The notes under the pieces were generated by a model, which ran no database searches, had not been told where the DNA came from, and saw only the letters and a list, made by a program, of their open reading frames with translations. The translations under genes and the position numbers were made by a program. Shown here piece after piece: positions 10,562 through 22,009 of a stretch of 64,000 nt of DNA. This stretch comes from Micrasema longulum. Its lineage: Eukaryota; Arthropoda; Insecta; Trichoptera; Brachycentridae. Each line of letters starts with the position of its first letter. The first letter of the stretch is position 1. The stretch covers positions 248,001-312,000 of the forward strand of contig JAGVSM010003740.1 of the NCBI GenBank assembly GCA_022494885.1. The letters are read 5' to 3'.

Positions 10562-11627
10562 GACGTAGTATCGCTGTTTACTAATGTGCAATGCCGGGGA
10601 CTCGATGAAACAACTACAATTAGTATGAAAAAGACATATTGATAGCATGTTGCTATAAAATAACTATTTCAGGTAATGGGTAAGAAAAGTGAAACCATGG
10701 GTTCTCACTTCGCCAGTGACAAATTTCTTCGTAAATTAATTTACGTGAATCACAACTGCTGCAATTAATGGCGAAAGACCACGTGAACATCTTTGATCTG
10801 GCCGATGAATGAATTAAGCCTGCTTCTAAATTCTGATAAAGTTCCCTGAATTACAAACGAGTGACTCTCCGATAACAGATAATGAAACAAAAAAACAAAC
10901 AGCGATCTTCGACGCTGCAATATAACTACCGAATCATCTACCAGTCTATCATCAACAACCATCACTCTATGGGCAATCAAAGCTCGAAAAGAACAGATCA
11001 ACTCTTTCACATGCATTGGAGCATAATGGATATAAGAAGAAACAAATTGACAACATTATTAAATCGCAAGGGACAAAGAAGAACAAGGAAGAAGATATTA
11101 CCAGAGGGACTGCATACCTACCATATGTACAGAATGTAACTGACAGGATAGCCAAAGTGCTGAAAAAACAAAATATTGCAACAACGTTTGGGACTGTGGG
11201 AAAAATAAAAGACCATTTAGTAAAACCAAAAGATAAAAATCCTCTGGAAACTGAAGCCGTGTACAAACTAAGTTGCCAAGGATGTGAAAAAGTGTATATT
11301 GGACAAACAGGGCGCACAGCAAAGATGAGAATTGATGAACACAAAAGAGCGTGTAAACTTGGACATCCAGACAAATCCGCAATAGCGGAACACTTTATGG
11401 ACACAGGACATTTTTTCGCCTTTGAACCAAAAATTCTACATAAAACTAGTAATTATAGTGCACGAATAATAAAAGAGGCAATTGAAATACACAGACATCC
11501 AAATAATATAAACAGAGACGACGGGCTTAAATTAAATTCAACATGGTTCCCAGCACTACATATGACAAAAACGAATAGAAATGTGCCTACTGCCGGCTGC
11601 GACACGGTACAAATTACTAGTACATAA
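10532..11627 (+). pseudogene. Penelope-like RT-GIY-YIG gene, right copy, degraded 5' half
   Basis: The frame starts inside the loop (TEKDILVSFDVVSLFTN) and is good for about 60 bp. It then becomes a highly degraded version of the left copy up to 11004, with recognisable islands such as CCATGGGTTCTC and TCTGATAAAGTT in the same order. From 11005 it matches the left copy almost perfectly. An intact 203-residue frame (11016-11627) carries the linker and the whole GIY-YIG endonuclease, with changes such as I to M in AEHF(I/M)DTGH. Reverse transcriptase motifs around RYVDD cannot be read here. Confidence 0.85.
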
Positions 11628-11708
11628 ACATAATTATTCTTTCCTACAAAACTAGAAATGTGCCTACTGCTGACTGTGACACGGTACAAATTACTAGTAC
11701 ATAAACAC
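11577..11708 (+). repeat. Tandem 77-bp repeat in Penelope 3' region, right copy
   Basis: Units begin at 11577 and 11654, a period of 77 bp; the second unit is partial. Its function is unknown. Confidence 0.8.
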
Positions 11709-11739
11709 ATACATTTCTCTATAAAACACACAGTTTTCC

Positions 11740-11774
11740 CTGAAGATGGCTCCTGCAATGGTGGCCGAAACGTC
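11740..11774 (+). ncRNA. Hammerhead-ribozyme-like motif of Penelope element, right copy
   Basis: CTGAAGA at 11740-11746, stem II GGCT/GGCC (one G-U pair), GAAA at 11767-11770, then CGTC. Same layout as 9171-9205, with a T to C change in the sense orientation at the closing end of stem II. Confidence 0.5.
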
Positions 11775-11829
11775 GGATCAAATCCAACATACACGGTATC
11801 ACCCAAAAAAGATACATAATATAGGTAAA

Positions 11830-12748
11830 TAATTGTTGAAGAATTTCAAAATCTAAATTCATTTTAGGAAAGACGTTTTTGAAAAAGAAGGAAGTCTAGG
11901 CATTAACAAGGATTATGACCTCTTATTGACTGGTTTATATGGCCACTCAGCCCTTGCGAAACATTCAACATTCTGCCCATGTTGAAAGTGAGGATGTATT
12001 AACAAATCGTAAGCCCTAAAAATGCCTAGATATCCACATTCCCTTCTCGAAAATGTGTTTCCTCTTTGTAGTCATTAATGTATTTTTTAATAACCCTTAT
12101 TTAGAGGTAATCCAGCCTGTTTACAAACATTAGATAGAGTCAAAACGATGTTTTAAAATAAAAATTTATTTTTTTGCTTATAGTTAAAAAGCATGTATTT
12201 TACAAAAGTGCATACATAGTTCATTTAATAACTTAAGCCGTTAGTAAATATTCCTAATCGAATTTTATTAATAAGTTGATATTTTTTTCCGGTTCGATTG
12301 CTATTGGTAGCAAGATAAAAAATCAATAAATATTTTTTTCTCAATTTATTGTTTCAGGTGTGCGAAAAGTACGCACAAAAAGAAAATCTTATTGGATTAA
12401 TTATTTTGTTTTTAAATTAATATGTATTTAAATAGATCTTAGAAATTTGCATGTATTTATCATTTTAAATGAGTATTTAAACTATTTTATGCAACATATT
12501 AATATAACCTGTTGGCAAAAAACCTTTTAAGAGATGGGTTTGTCTCGAAACCGGTAGACAAAGAAACGTTAGAATTAGGTTTTACATACATATAAACTGC
12601 ATCATTTACTAAAATTAATTGTCAGGAAAGTCATAAAACATACGATTAAAGGTGAATTTTCTGATTAATTTATTTCTTGCTAGTTTATCATAAATTCTCA
12701 AAAATATAATTTTTGTTCTAAGATACTTTTGCTTATTTATTTGAGAAT
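11830..12748. other. Non-coding segment in right arm, mirror of 8199-9120
   Basis: Contains the inverted CTAGGCATT-type repeat (about 11875-12060) and AT-rich DNA without coding potential. I found no difference from the left arm when reading both. Confidence 0.7.
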
Positions 12749-13056
12749 TTTTTTTTTTTTTTTTTTATTTGATTTAATAGCATAATTATACATTTTTACA
12801 ATTTAAAAAAATTTCACTTGTTATATTTTTTACTAAAACTAAAATCCCACCAAGCCACTTTTTGTAGCTTGTTGGTGAAGATTATATTTATACTGACTTA
12901 ATAATATTATTTACATTTATAAAAACAATGAATTACATATAAAAATTAACAGCCGGAAAGATCAGAATAAACATGTTTATACAAATAATAATATATAAAT
13001 TGATTTTTTAAATACAAGAAAATACATGAAAAAATAAAATATTTATACCTAAGCTA

Positions 13057-16014
13057 CTATTCATATATAAACTCTTGATCGAGTAGCCACTCTCTTATTT
13101 TGCTCTTGTTACAATGTGAGTTAAATTTAAGTTCTTTTGGTAATAAATTAAAATTCTAGGTACTAAATATTTGAGAGTTCTATTTCCATATTTATTACAT
13201 ACTTTTGGTACTACCAAGCCTTCATTAGACGTGAAGCGTGTATTATGGTTATGTTTGAGAGGAAACTTGAATGTCTTACTATGAAATTGTTCCAAAATGA
13301 TGCAAAGCCACAGTATTCCTCGAACAGGCAGAGTTTTGATTGTTTTGTACAGGAGATCATTATTACTTCTTTGTTCGTAAATCTCTGCAGGTACAATTCG
13401 CTTAACTATAGAATACTGTAGACCCTGGATCATTTTAATATTGGTTTTAGTCGAATGTCCCCACGACTTTATACCATATCTTATTATTGATTCTACCAAA
13501 GAAAAATATTTAATTTTAAGAGTGCTTTTAGGCAAAATAAAAGATAACTTATAAAAATTACTCACAAGAGTCCGCAATCGATCACAAAGTTTAAATATAT
13601 GACGATCCCATTTAAAATTATGATCAATAAAAATACCCAAATACTTATACTCCTCCACAAATTCTATGAGTTCACAATTACATGTGTTAGAAATACCATC
13701 ATGCAAGCAATTTGTGCAATGAGCAATAATATTCGGCAAAACATATTTTTTGGCATGAGGAGATTTTATGTATAAGCATTTAGTTTTTTTTTGCATTTAT
13801 AATGAGACCATAGTGATGAGCCCATTTTAACAATTTATTGAAATCACTTTGCAATATCTCTTGTGATTCTAATGGGTTTTTATTGGAAATAACTAGTGCG
13901 GTGTCATCTGCAAAAATAAATCTCCTTACTTCTTTAAAAACGTTGCAAATCACTGACACATAAATTATATACAATTTAGGACCCAAGATAGACCCTTGTG
14001 GTACCCCTGATAGACATTCCCTCGCTAGACTTAATGAATTCTTTATTTTTATACTCATTTTCCTCCCCACTAAATAATTTTCAAAAAAAGTTAATAAATT
14101 ACCCCTCATGCCAATTGACTCCAAAATACATATTAATTTAGAATGACACAAAGTGTCAAAAGCTTTTGAGAAATCGATGAAAAGTACAGTGACATGATGC
14201 AAAATATTTAATTTGTTATTGATGAAATCTGCGAAATCCTGCAGCAAGTCATCGCAACTCTTTTTTTTTTGAAAACCATATTGGAAAGGATCAATGATGT
14301 TGAACTTTTTTAAATAAATATCTAAATAAATGCAGACATATTTTTCTAAATTTTTTTCAATTGCAGGTAAAAGTGAAATTGGTCTATAATTATTAACAAT
14401 TGAATGATCCCCCCCTTTGTAAATTGGTCTAACTATGCTATGTTTAAACATCTCCGGAATCACACCAGTCAGCAAAATAATATTTATAAAGTGTGTAATT
14501 ATAGGACCTAACACCGAGACATGTTTTTTGATATCGCACATTCTTATATTGTCAATACCGGTTGTTTTAGAATTTTTCATCGAGCTTATAATTTTTGTTA
14601 TTTGAGAAGTTTTAGCTCTAGGCAAATACATTGAATGCTGTTTTGGTGTAAACGTGATTTCACTGTTTTCAATAGTGCATTTGTGCAGCAAGTCTTTCAC
14701 TCCAACCTCAAAAAAAGATCCAATTTTTTCTGTCGTGTCTTCTATTGAATTTTTCAGTAAGAAATATTTTTCAATAACTGTGTCACAATCAGTTTTATTA
14801 TTTCTTCCTAATACTTTATTAATTTCATTCCAAGTAGACTTAATGTCATAGCCGCAACCATAGAACCTGTTATTATAATAGTTTTTCTTTGTTTTGAGCA
14901 CATATTTGTTTAATTTATTTCTATATGCTTTGAATTCCCTTTCAAAAGTTATGTTTTTAGGTGATCTTTTCCATCTGTTCCAAAGTGCATCTTTTATTTT
15001 TATTTTTACTAGTAAATTAGAATTTGCCCATATTTTTCTTCCACAGTTTATGACCGTATTTTCTATATTTCTAACTACTATACTTTTGGAATAAACTCTT
15101 TCAAAATTTTCATATATTTTATTATACAAACAAACAGATCCAGTCTCCTCTAGAAGCGGCTCCCAATTTATTAGTTTGATGTTCATGTTAATTAATTTAT
15201 CAGATAGAAAAGTAAAATGTTGGGACTGCTTACTCTTGTCTTCCATCAATGGAGTTTCAGGAATGATAAGAGCTATCAGGTAGTGGTCAGCTATATTACT
15301 CTCATAAACACATGTCCTTAAATCCACGCACTCCCTGTCACGAACATAGATGTGATCCAGGCACGAGCATACTGTCCTCTGTTGAACGATCACCTCTCTT
15401 GTTACGTCTTTTATACATCTTGACATGCCGAAGGAGGCCATCATATTTTCATATTGTAAAGTTGTCCCATCATTGCAATCTAGAAGATTTAAATTGATGT
15501 CTCCGAGAAATATAATGGAGTCCTTTTCCGCAATTTTTTTAAAAACGTTTTCAATTTCTTTTATAAAAACCATTTTATTTGTATTTGGTGGACGGTATAT
15601 TGAATACAGGTGGTATTTTTTGCCATTTTTTAAAGTTAATAATCCACACACAAATTCAAAAACGTTTTCAGTGCATTCAATTTTTGTTTCCGTAAATTTA
15701 AGATTATTTTTAACATAGAGTAATATTCCACCTCCCGTTTTTTTTGGTCGGCAGTAATAATACATATTATAACCCTGTAACGTATATAAGTCGATATGGT
15801 GTGGGTCCGTTATTGCAGTTTCACAAATACTTATTACGTCGATATTTTCTAACGAGTTATTCAAATGTATATTTAAAACGTCCCAATATTTAGATATCGA
15901 TCTTATGTTTAATTGAATACACACGAGATTGCTAGTATTTGTTTCCCTTTTTATCCATTCTTCAAAATTAGTTGTGCGCTCGTATGCTAGATTAGTTTCT
16001 TCAATGTAATCCAA
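13057..16014 (-). pseudogene. LINE ORF2 (endonuclease-reverse transcriptase), right copy
   Basis: The better-preserved ORF2. A 744-residue frame (16014-13780) carries the endonuclease (LNIRSI, SICET, YRPP, intact GDIN, LDHIY, IADHY) and the whole reverse transcriptase core through FADDTAL. A single extra A in a 9-A run near 13786-13794 shifts the frame; the next frame (13796-13095) carries the C-terminal thumb and connection region. A missing T near 13155 shifts it again, so the native C-terminus (RIREWLLDQEF-like, stop at 13057-13059) is out of frame. Only homopolymer lengths separate it from one reading frame of about 985 codons, so sequencing error is a real alternative to inactivation. 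No ATG opens it. Confidence 0.88.
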
Positions 16015-16030
16015 ATCCCAGTTTTCAATT

Positions 16031-16966
16031 TTAGCAAGTATACTGAATTCTCGCTCTCGCTTTCTGCTCCATCCTTTTTCTTACTGGGCAATCCGGACTG
16101 AACGCCGTATGTACGTTTAATCCGTCACCGTCGGCGCAGTTTACACATTTTGGCGAGGTGTCCTTTTGTACTTTAACATTGCATTCCTTCATTGTATGTT
16201 CACTACCGCAGTATGCACACGTCAGTTTTCTATCACAGTAACGCTTTGTATGTCCGTAAAATAAACAATTTCCGCACTGTATTAATGGCGACTCATCTAG
16301 TACACTTATGCGTTGATAACCGATATTCACTTTCTCTGCAGATATTAGCTCCCTCCAAATAGCTGCAGTTGTTTCCGCAACAATATGGCAAAGATGCTGA
16401 TTTCTAACGCGCTTTCGATATTTAATCTTTAAGTCCATCGGTTCAATGTTTTGAAGCAATTTGTTTTGTTTTTTAAGGCATTTAAAAAATTCATCTTCTG
16501 ATATTTCGTTCATGACATACTTAAAGATAACTAATGGTTTTTTAGTGACTACCTCCTCAGCTTTTAATCCTCCACTCGTTTGATTGTTAATGGCGTTTTT
16601 TAAAGTGTTTTTATCTTCTTTATTTATGCAAGATATAATAACTTTACGTTTCGCGACTTTGCGAAACTCTTGAACGCCTATTCCTAGGTCGCAGACACTG
16701 ATCTTCGATTTGATTGATTTGGCAACCTCCTCACTGTCGACTTTCGGATCATCTGAAGTCACAATAATAGTATGTCTCGGGGTGTTTACTTTATTTGTGG
16801 CATCTACATACGAAAGCGAGTTTTGTCCAGAAATATGATTAGGTAGTAACAAATGAATAATTTTATTTTGTTCCATGATTAAGTCTTTCATTTGTAATAT
16901 CTCTTCACTTAGGGCTGTAATACGTTCGCTTAAATTGATTATCATTTCTGTATTTGCGCGCGTCAT
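16031..16966 (-). CDS. LINE ORF1 protein, right copy
   Basis: Intact 311-residue twin of 3991-4926, differing at one residue by eye (T113I). It has the same N-terminal coiled-coil-like helix and the same three cysteine-rich knuckles from residue 231. The +1 frame is open over the last 50 nt and leads directly into ORF2. Confidence 0.9.
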   Translation of the reverse strand: MTRANTEMIINLSERITALSEEILQMKDLIMEQNKIIHLLLPNHISGQNSLSYVDATNKVNTPRHTIIVTSDDPKVDSEEVAKSIKSKISVCDLGIGVQEFRKVAKRKVIISCINKEDKNTLKNAINNQTSGGLKAEEVVTKKPLVIFKYVMNEISEDEFFKCLKKQNKLLQNIEPMDLKIKYRKRVRNQHLCHIVAETTAAIWRELISAEKVNIGYQRISVLDESPLIQCGNCLFYGHTKRYCDRKLTCAYCGSEHTMKECNVKVQKDTSPKCVNCADGDGLNVHTAFSPDCPVRKRMEQKARARIQYTC

Positions 16967-17326
16967 CTTTCTTCGTAGTAAATACGCTACGTACGGCGGC
17001 AGTCAGCTGTTCCTTATCAGTTGTAGGTAGCGATTTATTTACACTCGTAAATAGCGTTCCTTTTAGAATTGTGATCACAAATAGATTTAATATAACTAAA
17101 AACACTAATAGAAAAGCAGAAAATTATAGAGTTCTCAATGTTTGTTAATTTATTTACTAATTTGGATAATCTAATAACACATATATTTTAAAAAAACACC
17201 GACTTCACTTAAGCGAATTTGCGAACTGTACCGTCTCTACCGGCTGTGACTGAAGACTCTCATCACTCTAATCAATGGAAGTCTGAAAGGATTAACATAA
17301 TTAAATCAGAAGTCACGAGTTTTATG

Positions 17327-17551
17327 GCTGTATTCGGCCGTTAAAAGTATCATAACATGGAGCAATAAGGCACGGAAGCCGGGTAAAAGTTATCAGCTAT
17401 CACTTCTCCATATTACTTTATATTTCACGCACCAATAAAGAAATCTTCAGGTTACGCAAGTCGTTAAATCTGTGCCTCGTAATTAAAATAGTGCTCCGAT
17501 CGCCAGTTGCCAGTTGCGCGTCGCCGTATTTCAAGAACGGCCGAATACGGC
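17327..17551. mobile_element. MITE-like element with TGTATTCGGCCGTT inverted ends
   Basis: GCTGTATTCGGCCGTT at the left faces AACGGCCGAATACGGC at the right, 225 bp apart. No coding capacity. It lies 70 bp outside the palindrome edge. Confidence 0.5.
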
Positions 17552-18600
17552 ACAATAATAATTATGTTCGCCGATGAAGTTTTCTCGGTCGATTCTCCAA
17601 TCAAAAGATCGTCGTTTAATACTCTTAATTGGCTTCGACGTCGTTAACTGCATTTGATATGATCGACTCCAGACTGCAGACTGCAGACTGCAAATAGTGA
17701 CGCGGTTCCAATTGAGGACCGTCTTCACTATGTGAAATTTCTAAAAAAAAAACCAAATGCGTTTTTTTATTGAAATGGGTTCTTCCACGTGAGCTTTATC
17801 GATTGGTGAAATAAAACTTTAATAAAACCAAATATGTGCGAAGTTGTAGCGGTTCAAATATCGTGAGTTTTTACAAAACGAAATAACTACACTACACTAG
17901 TTTTTACAAAACGAAATATCTAGATATTTTTTTGGGGTGTTGAGTTTTTAAAATAAAAAAAAATCACAAACAAAACATGATTTTGGCCAAGAAAAAAGAA
18001 GTATAATCATAATAAATTTATTTGTGCTATTTTGTATGTAAAAAATACATCGGAGGTAAATACCTAAATGTGTTTATTTACATAGGTACTTAGATATATC
18101 AGTAGACATATAATTTTACAAAAAATCAGTTTAAAATGATTTCATGCAAAAGTAAACTTATTTAATTCCCAACACAAATCAATTTTCCATACATTCCTAT
18201 CACAAAAATATGTAGATATTTCTTTTTTGAGAAAATTCGTGAATTTCGAACATTTTTGTAAATAATTTTACTGATTCTACATTGTTGATTTTTAGTACAT
18301 GTGTAAGCATTTTATATATCTATAAAATGTAATTTTTATTTTATTTAAAATCGTAATTGTTTTATTTTTAACATGAACATACCTTCTGAAAAATTTACAT
18401 TTTGTAGATATTTAGCTTTGTTAAAACGATCCTCAATTCTCGATGCGCCAGTTTTATTAGTTTGCAATTCCAGGATTGGCCCGGATTGTCCAGGAATTGT
18501 CTCACTGAATGGAAATTAATGAATTATTTGTAAATGAATGAATAAATAAACTAAATGTGTTAATTATAATTTACTTAAATGCTTTATTTAAACCTGTTTT
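17552..18600. other. Non-coding stretch
   Basis: Contains three tandem copies of a CAGACTG-type unit near 17671-17694 and a repeated ACAAAACGAAATA motif near 17873-17920. No gene is supported. Confidence 0.5.
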
Positions 18601-18604
18601 ATAA

Positions 18605-19160
18605 AAATCATCATCATCCCCTTTCCGCACTTATTGGTTAACCAAATGTAGCGTAGTTCGATCATCTGTTGGGGTTGTACATGGGGGCTAGATTACTTAC
18701 CGTCCACGCCCTTAGTAGCTGCAAGACAATCGATAATCTTGGTTCAATATGTAAATGTTATCAACCATAAAATACTTAATTTTTTTAATGGAGTCTAGAA
18801 TTTCAACAGTCTATGCGCTCAGTAGCTGCGAGACTTGTAATCTAACACCTGTCTTGAAAAATGAGTTTATTTAAAAAAATAAATGTAATATCATTCAAAC
18901 ACTAAATTTCATTGTCAAATCAAAACGTAATGATTACTTACCGTCCATGCGCTCGCTCTGTATCCGCAAGACGTGCTGGTATATTTATTTATTGTACCGC
19001 GCCCTTGAGGTGATTTTTACAAAAATGTCGCTATATAAATTATTCAACTATAATAATAAAAATAAGGTAAGATCATCAGTCTTACGCTTCCGGTGCCAGT
19101 CCACGAACTATGAAATACTGCAGTTTAAAAACCCTTGAAATGTTTATTTTTCAAAAAAAT
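18605..19160 (-). mobile_element. Composite SINE-2/LINE-tail remnants
   Basis: 18609-18690 matches the 3' end of SINE family 2 (CCCCTTTCCGCACTTATTGG). 18990-19060 matches the LINE tail family containing CGCCCTTGAGGTGATTTTTA (that piece on the plus strand). 19070-19140 is again SINE-2-like (ATCATCAGTCTTACGCTT). Between them a unit of about 35 bp recurs three times (near 18692, 18806 and 18930). Confidence 0.5.
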
Positions 19161-19189
19161 GTTTATTTTACAATTTACCCAATTATTTT

Positions 19190-19383
19190 CAACGAGTTGT
19201 AAATAATTCATCATTAGAAAATGGGAATCAAGTTGGGATTCGAACCTCGGACCCGTGAGTCAGAGGTACTGACCACGAAGAAGATTTTTACCGGAGAGCA
19301 GCCATCTATTTAAGGGATCTGGTTCTATTTCACACATTGAACTTCATTCCTCGTCCGCCTGGACACTGAGATTTTTTTTATAT
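19190..19383 (-). mobile_element. tRNA-derived SINE, family 3 remnant
   Basis: On the minus strand, GGTCCGAGGTTCGAATCCC contains a B-box-like core. The same arrangement occurs at 35222-35349 and 59938-60064. The left part merges with the long variant of SINE-2 (GAGAGCAGCCAT). Confidence 0.5.
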
Positions 19384-19384
19384 A

Positions 19385-20060
19385 TTTTTTATTTCGTTTA
19401 TTGAATTGAAATCAACATAATTATTCTCCTTATAAAACAGTAATTAGTATTGTCTAATACATAATTTTGAGAATCCAATGTCTGAAAAATACATTCAAAA
19501 ATATTTTTCGTTGATATTTTAAATTTGTATGCGCGACGCGAAACGAACATGATATTCCGTGGTCATTAATTTCATTCTCCAACACCTTATTCTACCATAA
19601 ACCATATAAAATGTTTACCTTATAGAATAAAGATCTACTAAGCATAACATTCTAATGGGGGTCACGTTCTGAACAAAATTCGTGTATAAATACTAAATTA
19701 GCTCCGGATTTGGCGGAATTTATCAACAAGAAAAAAAACATCTAAAAAGGTACAAAATGTATAAAAAAGGGTCAGCATTTGGAAAACCGTTTAGTGTTTG
19801 CCCAACAACTGTGTTGTGTTTTATTTGCTTTTATTAACATTGAATAAAAACACTCATAATGTGTGTATTTCCGTGGAAATATTCCATTGTCTGTTTATTG
19901 TTTATTATGTATCCCGTAGACGAAAAATCAATCTTTATTATATTTTGTGTTAGCAAATATACATTTGCAGCCTTTTAAAAAATTGCTTCATAATTTCCCC
20001 ATCCGTACTCAATGATGCATATGGCACGTAGCACTCCAACTATCGTGTTTATTTAAGTTA
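19385..20060. other. AT-rich stretch, nothing recognised
   Basis: No coding, RNA or repeat signal that I can support. Confidence 0.5.
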
Positions 20061-20272
20061 TGATCAGTATTACGCTTTCGGTGCCAACATTTCGCGTCTA
20101 TCCTGTCAGAAATCGAACCCAGGACCTCAAATCTACGAGACAGACCTATCTTCAATCAGTTTCCTTTTTCAGTATTTTTACCTGAGAGTAGTCATCGAGT
20201 CGAAAGCACTCGTCTAGGGTTCTGGTTCTATTTCACACTCAGAAGTGCATTATTCATCCGCCCTGACTCAAA
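20061..20272 (-). mobile_element. SINE family 2, long variant, partial
   Basis: Shares GAAATCGAACCCAGGACCTC (B-box region on the minus strand) and the downstream GTCATCGAGTCGAAAGCACT block with 32772-33120. Confidence 0.55.
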
Positions 20273-20719
20273 AATCAGTTAAAATAAGTAAATAAGATTA
20301 TACAAACAATGGATAATGAAACTTCCAATGTAATTTTAATATTTCAAAAATTCTACAGTCCAAATATTGTTAATTAAACTAACTTAAAAAAATATAGAAA
20401 TGTATATATACATATTTAAAAAAAATAAAATCATATAGGAGTTGCTTTATTTTTTACCTTGTTTATAATATACAAGGTTTATATTTCAAAAACAGGATTT
20501 TTCTGCTACTTTATTATTTTTATTTTAGCTAAACTATTAGGATCAGGAAGGATATTCCAAAGTAGGGCAATCAGGAACTTCTCAGCATTTGCTCGTGCGC
20601 TTTCATCGTCAGCTATTATTCTCATGCGTTGCCTAATAGGTGAATTAATTCAGTCAGATAAATTTCACTCACTTCAACAAAGGTTTACTTCACATAGGTT
20701 AACAGATGGACTAGTTGGG

Positions 20720-20860
20720 GAAATATGATTGTTTAAACATAGGCAGAATGGTGAATGTTATACAGCATGCAAAGTGGCCACTTCAACTAGCCAACGACAG
20801 CCATGTGAATGCCTAGACTTCCATATTCCCTTTTAAAAATCTTTTCCCCCTTCGTTGTAA
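20720..20860. mobile_element. CTAGGCATT-family repeat fragment
   Basis: AGGCAGAATGGTGAATGTTA and TGCCTAGACTTCCATATTCC match the 3' half of the element at 8890-9075. Confidence 0.5.
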
Positions 20861-21539
20861 TATATTTCATCTGTACAGTCCTCTCTAGAACAGGTTATTC
20901 TAGTAAGGAGGACTCTCGCATTAATGCTTTATACTATACTATTTACTTATACTATTTTTTTATCTTATCCTGTCGTAAAAAAATGAAAAAATCAACCTAC
21001 GAAACAATCATAGGAATGAATCATATACCTACATAGATTGATACGTTTATCGGTCGTATACAATTTTGCTATAAACGTAGATAATGACGCACTTTAATTT
21101 ATATAGCCTTATTATATCGAGCCTGGTCTCTCGTCCCTTTGGGCGATATCTTGTTTCTCGTTCGGTGCTCCTCTAGCCAATGGGCCTCTAGCCGCGGGAT
21201 TTCATTACTGACCGCAGAATACAAATGTGGCTAAATTGGCCCAGCGGTTGAGTGACATTAGCATTTAGGAATCCTGTAATTTGTCCGTGTTTGTGTAAAA
21301 CGGGAAGGGACTGTTCGTCCTTTTTCTTATCTCTGTTTTTTTATTTGCTAAGTTTTATTTACAGGTACATTTTTTCCACTTATACACATTTAGACAAAAG
21401 TACAAAAAACGAAATACCACACCAAAAAAGAAGCCACCTCTTGTGCTCTTATTCGTCATAATATGCCTTCTGGTTGATTTGTAGACTGCCCTACTAGTGA
21501 AGAAAGCATACATCATATTTTCACACAAGTGAATTAAAA

Positions 21540-22005
21540 CATGCCAAAGTGCCGATCATTCGACTCATGTATAATGCCAGTACTCCTATATAGGTGCGAA
21601 TCTTGGCACCTTATCAAAGCTCAAAACACCAAACTTCCGAGTTTTGAGAGAAAGTGCTTGAAAATAATATTGGTGGATCGATTTTATAACTAACATTGAA
21701 GTCCGAGAACGGATGCAGCAGTCTCCTATAACGAGCGTCTTGAGCATGCGGCTGTGGACCTGGCTTGGACACGTGCTGCGCATGCCTCAGGAGACGCTAA
21801 ACCCAAGTTGCCTCTTCTTTAAACCTGCGGGCTCACGCCGTCCTGGAAGGCCGTCGATGACAATCTTTCAACTTTAATCGGCGAAACTAAGGGGCGCTGG
21901 ATTGACGTGGGAGGAGGCAAAAATGCTGGCTGGCGATAGGGTCTCCTGGAGGCAACCGGTGATGTCCACAAGCTTCATTTAGGAGTGGAAAATAAGAAGA
22001 AGAAT
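21540..22005 (+). pseudogene. LINE ORF2 C-terminal fragment
   Basis: Translation in shifting frames gives LLYRCESWHL, then MRLWTWLGHVLRMPQE and GSRRPGRPSM, followed by AGDRVSWRQ. This tail is typical of LINE ORF2 proteins after the reverse transcriptase. A second copy of the same family lies at 56520-56830. Several stops and frameshifts make it dead. Confidence 0.65.
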
Positions 22006-22009
22006 TAAA

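Larger units (their letters stand above)
10562..17258 (-). repeat. Right arm of 13.5-kb palindrome
   Basis: Reverse complement of 3698-10530. The segment 11830-12745 looks identical to its partner at about 8200-9120, whereas the LINE and Penelope parts differ from their partners at scattered positions. The innermost 440 bp are strongly degraded. The outer end at 17258 abuts sequence unrelated to the left flank. Confidence 0.95.
12749..17258 (-). mobile_element. Full-length jockey/CR1-type LINE, right copy
   Basis: Same organisation as 3698-8198 on the opposite strand: poly(T) near 12749-12766 (the tail), ORF2, ORF1, and a 5' UTR ending at 17258. The flank beyond 17258 shows no match to the sequence after the tail, so no target-site duplication can be seen for this copy. 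Confidence 0.9.
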
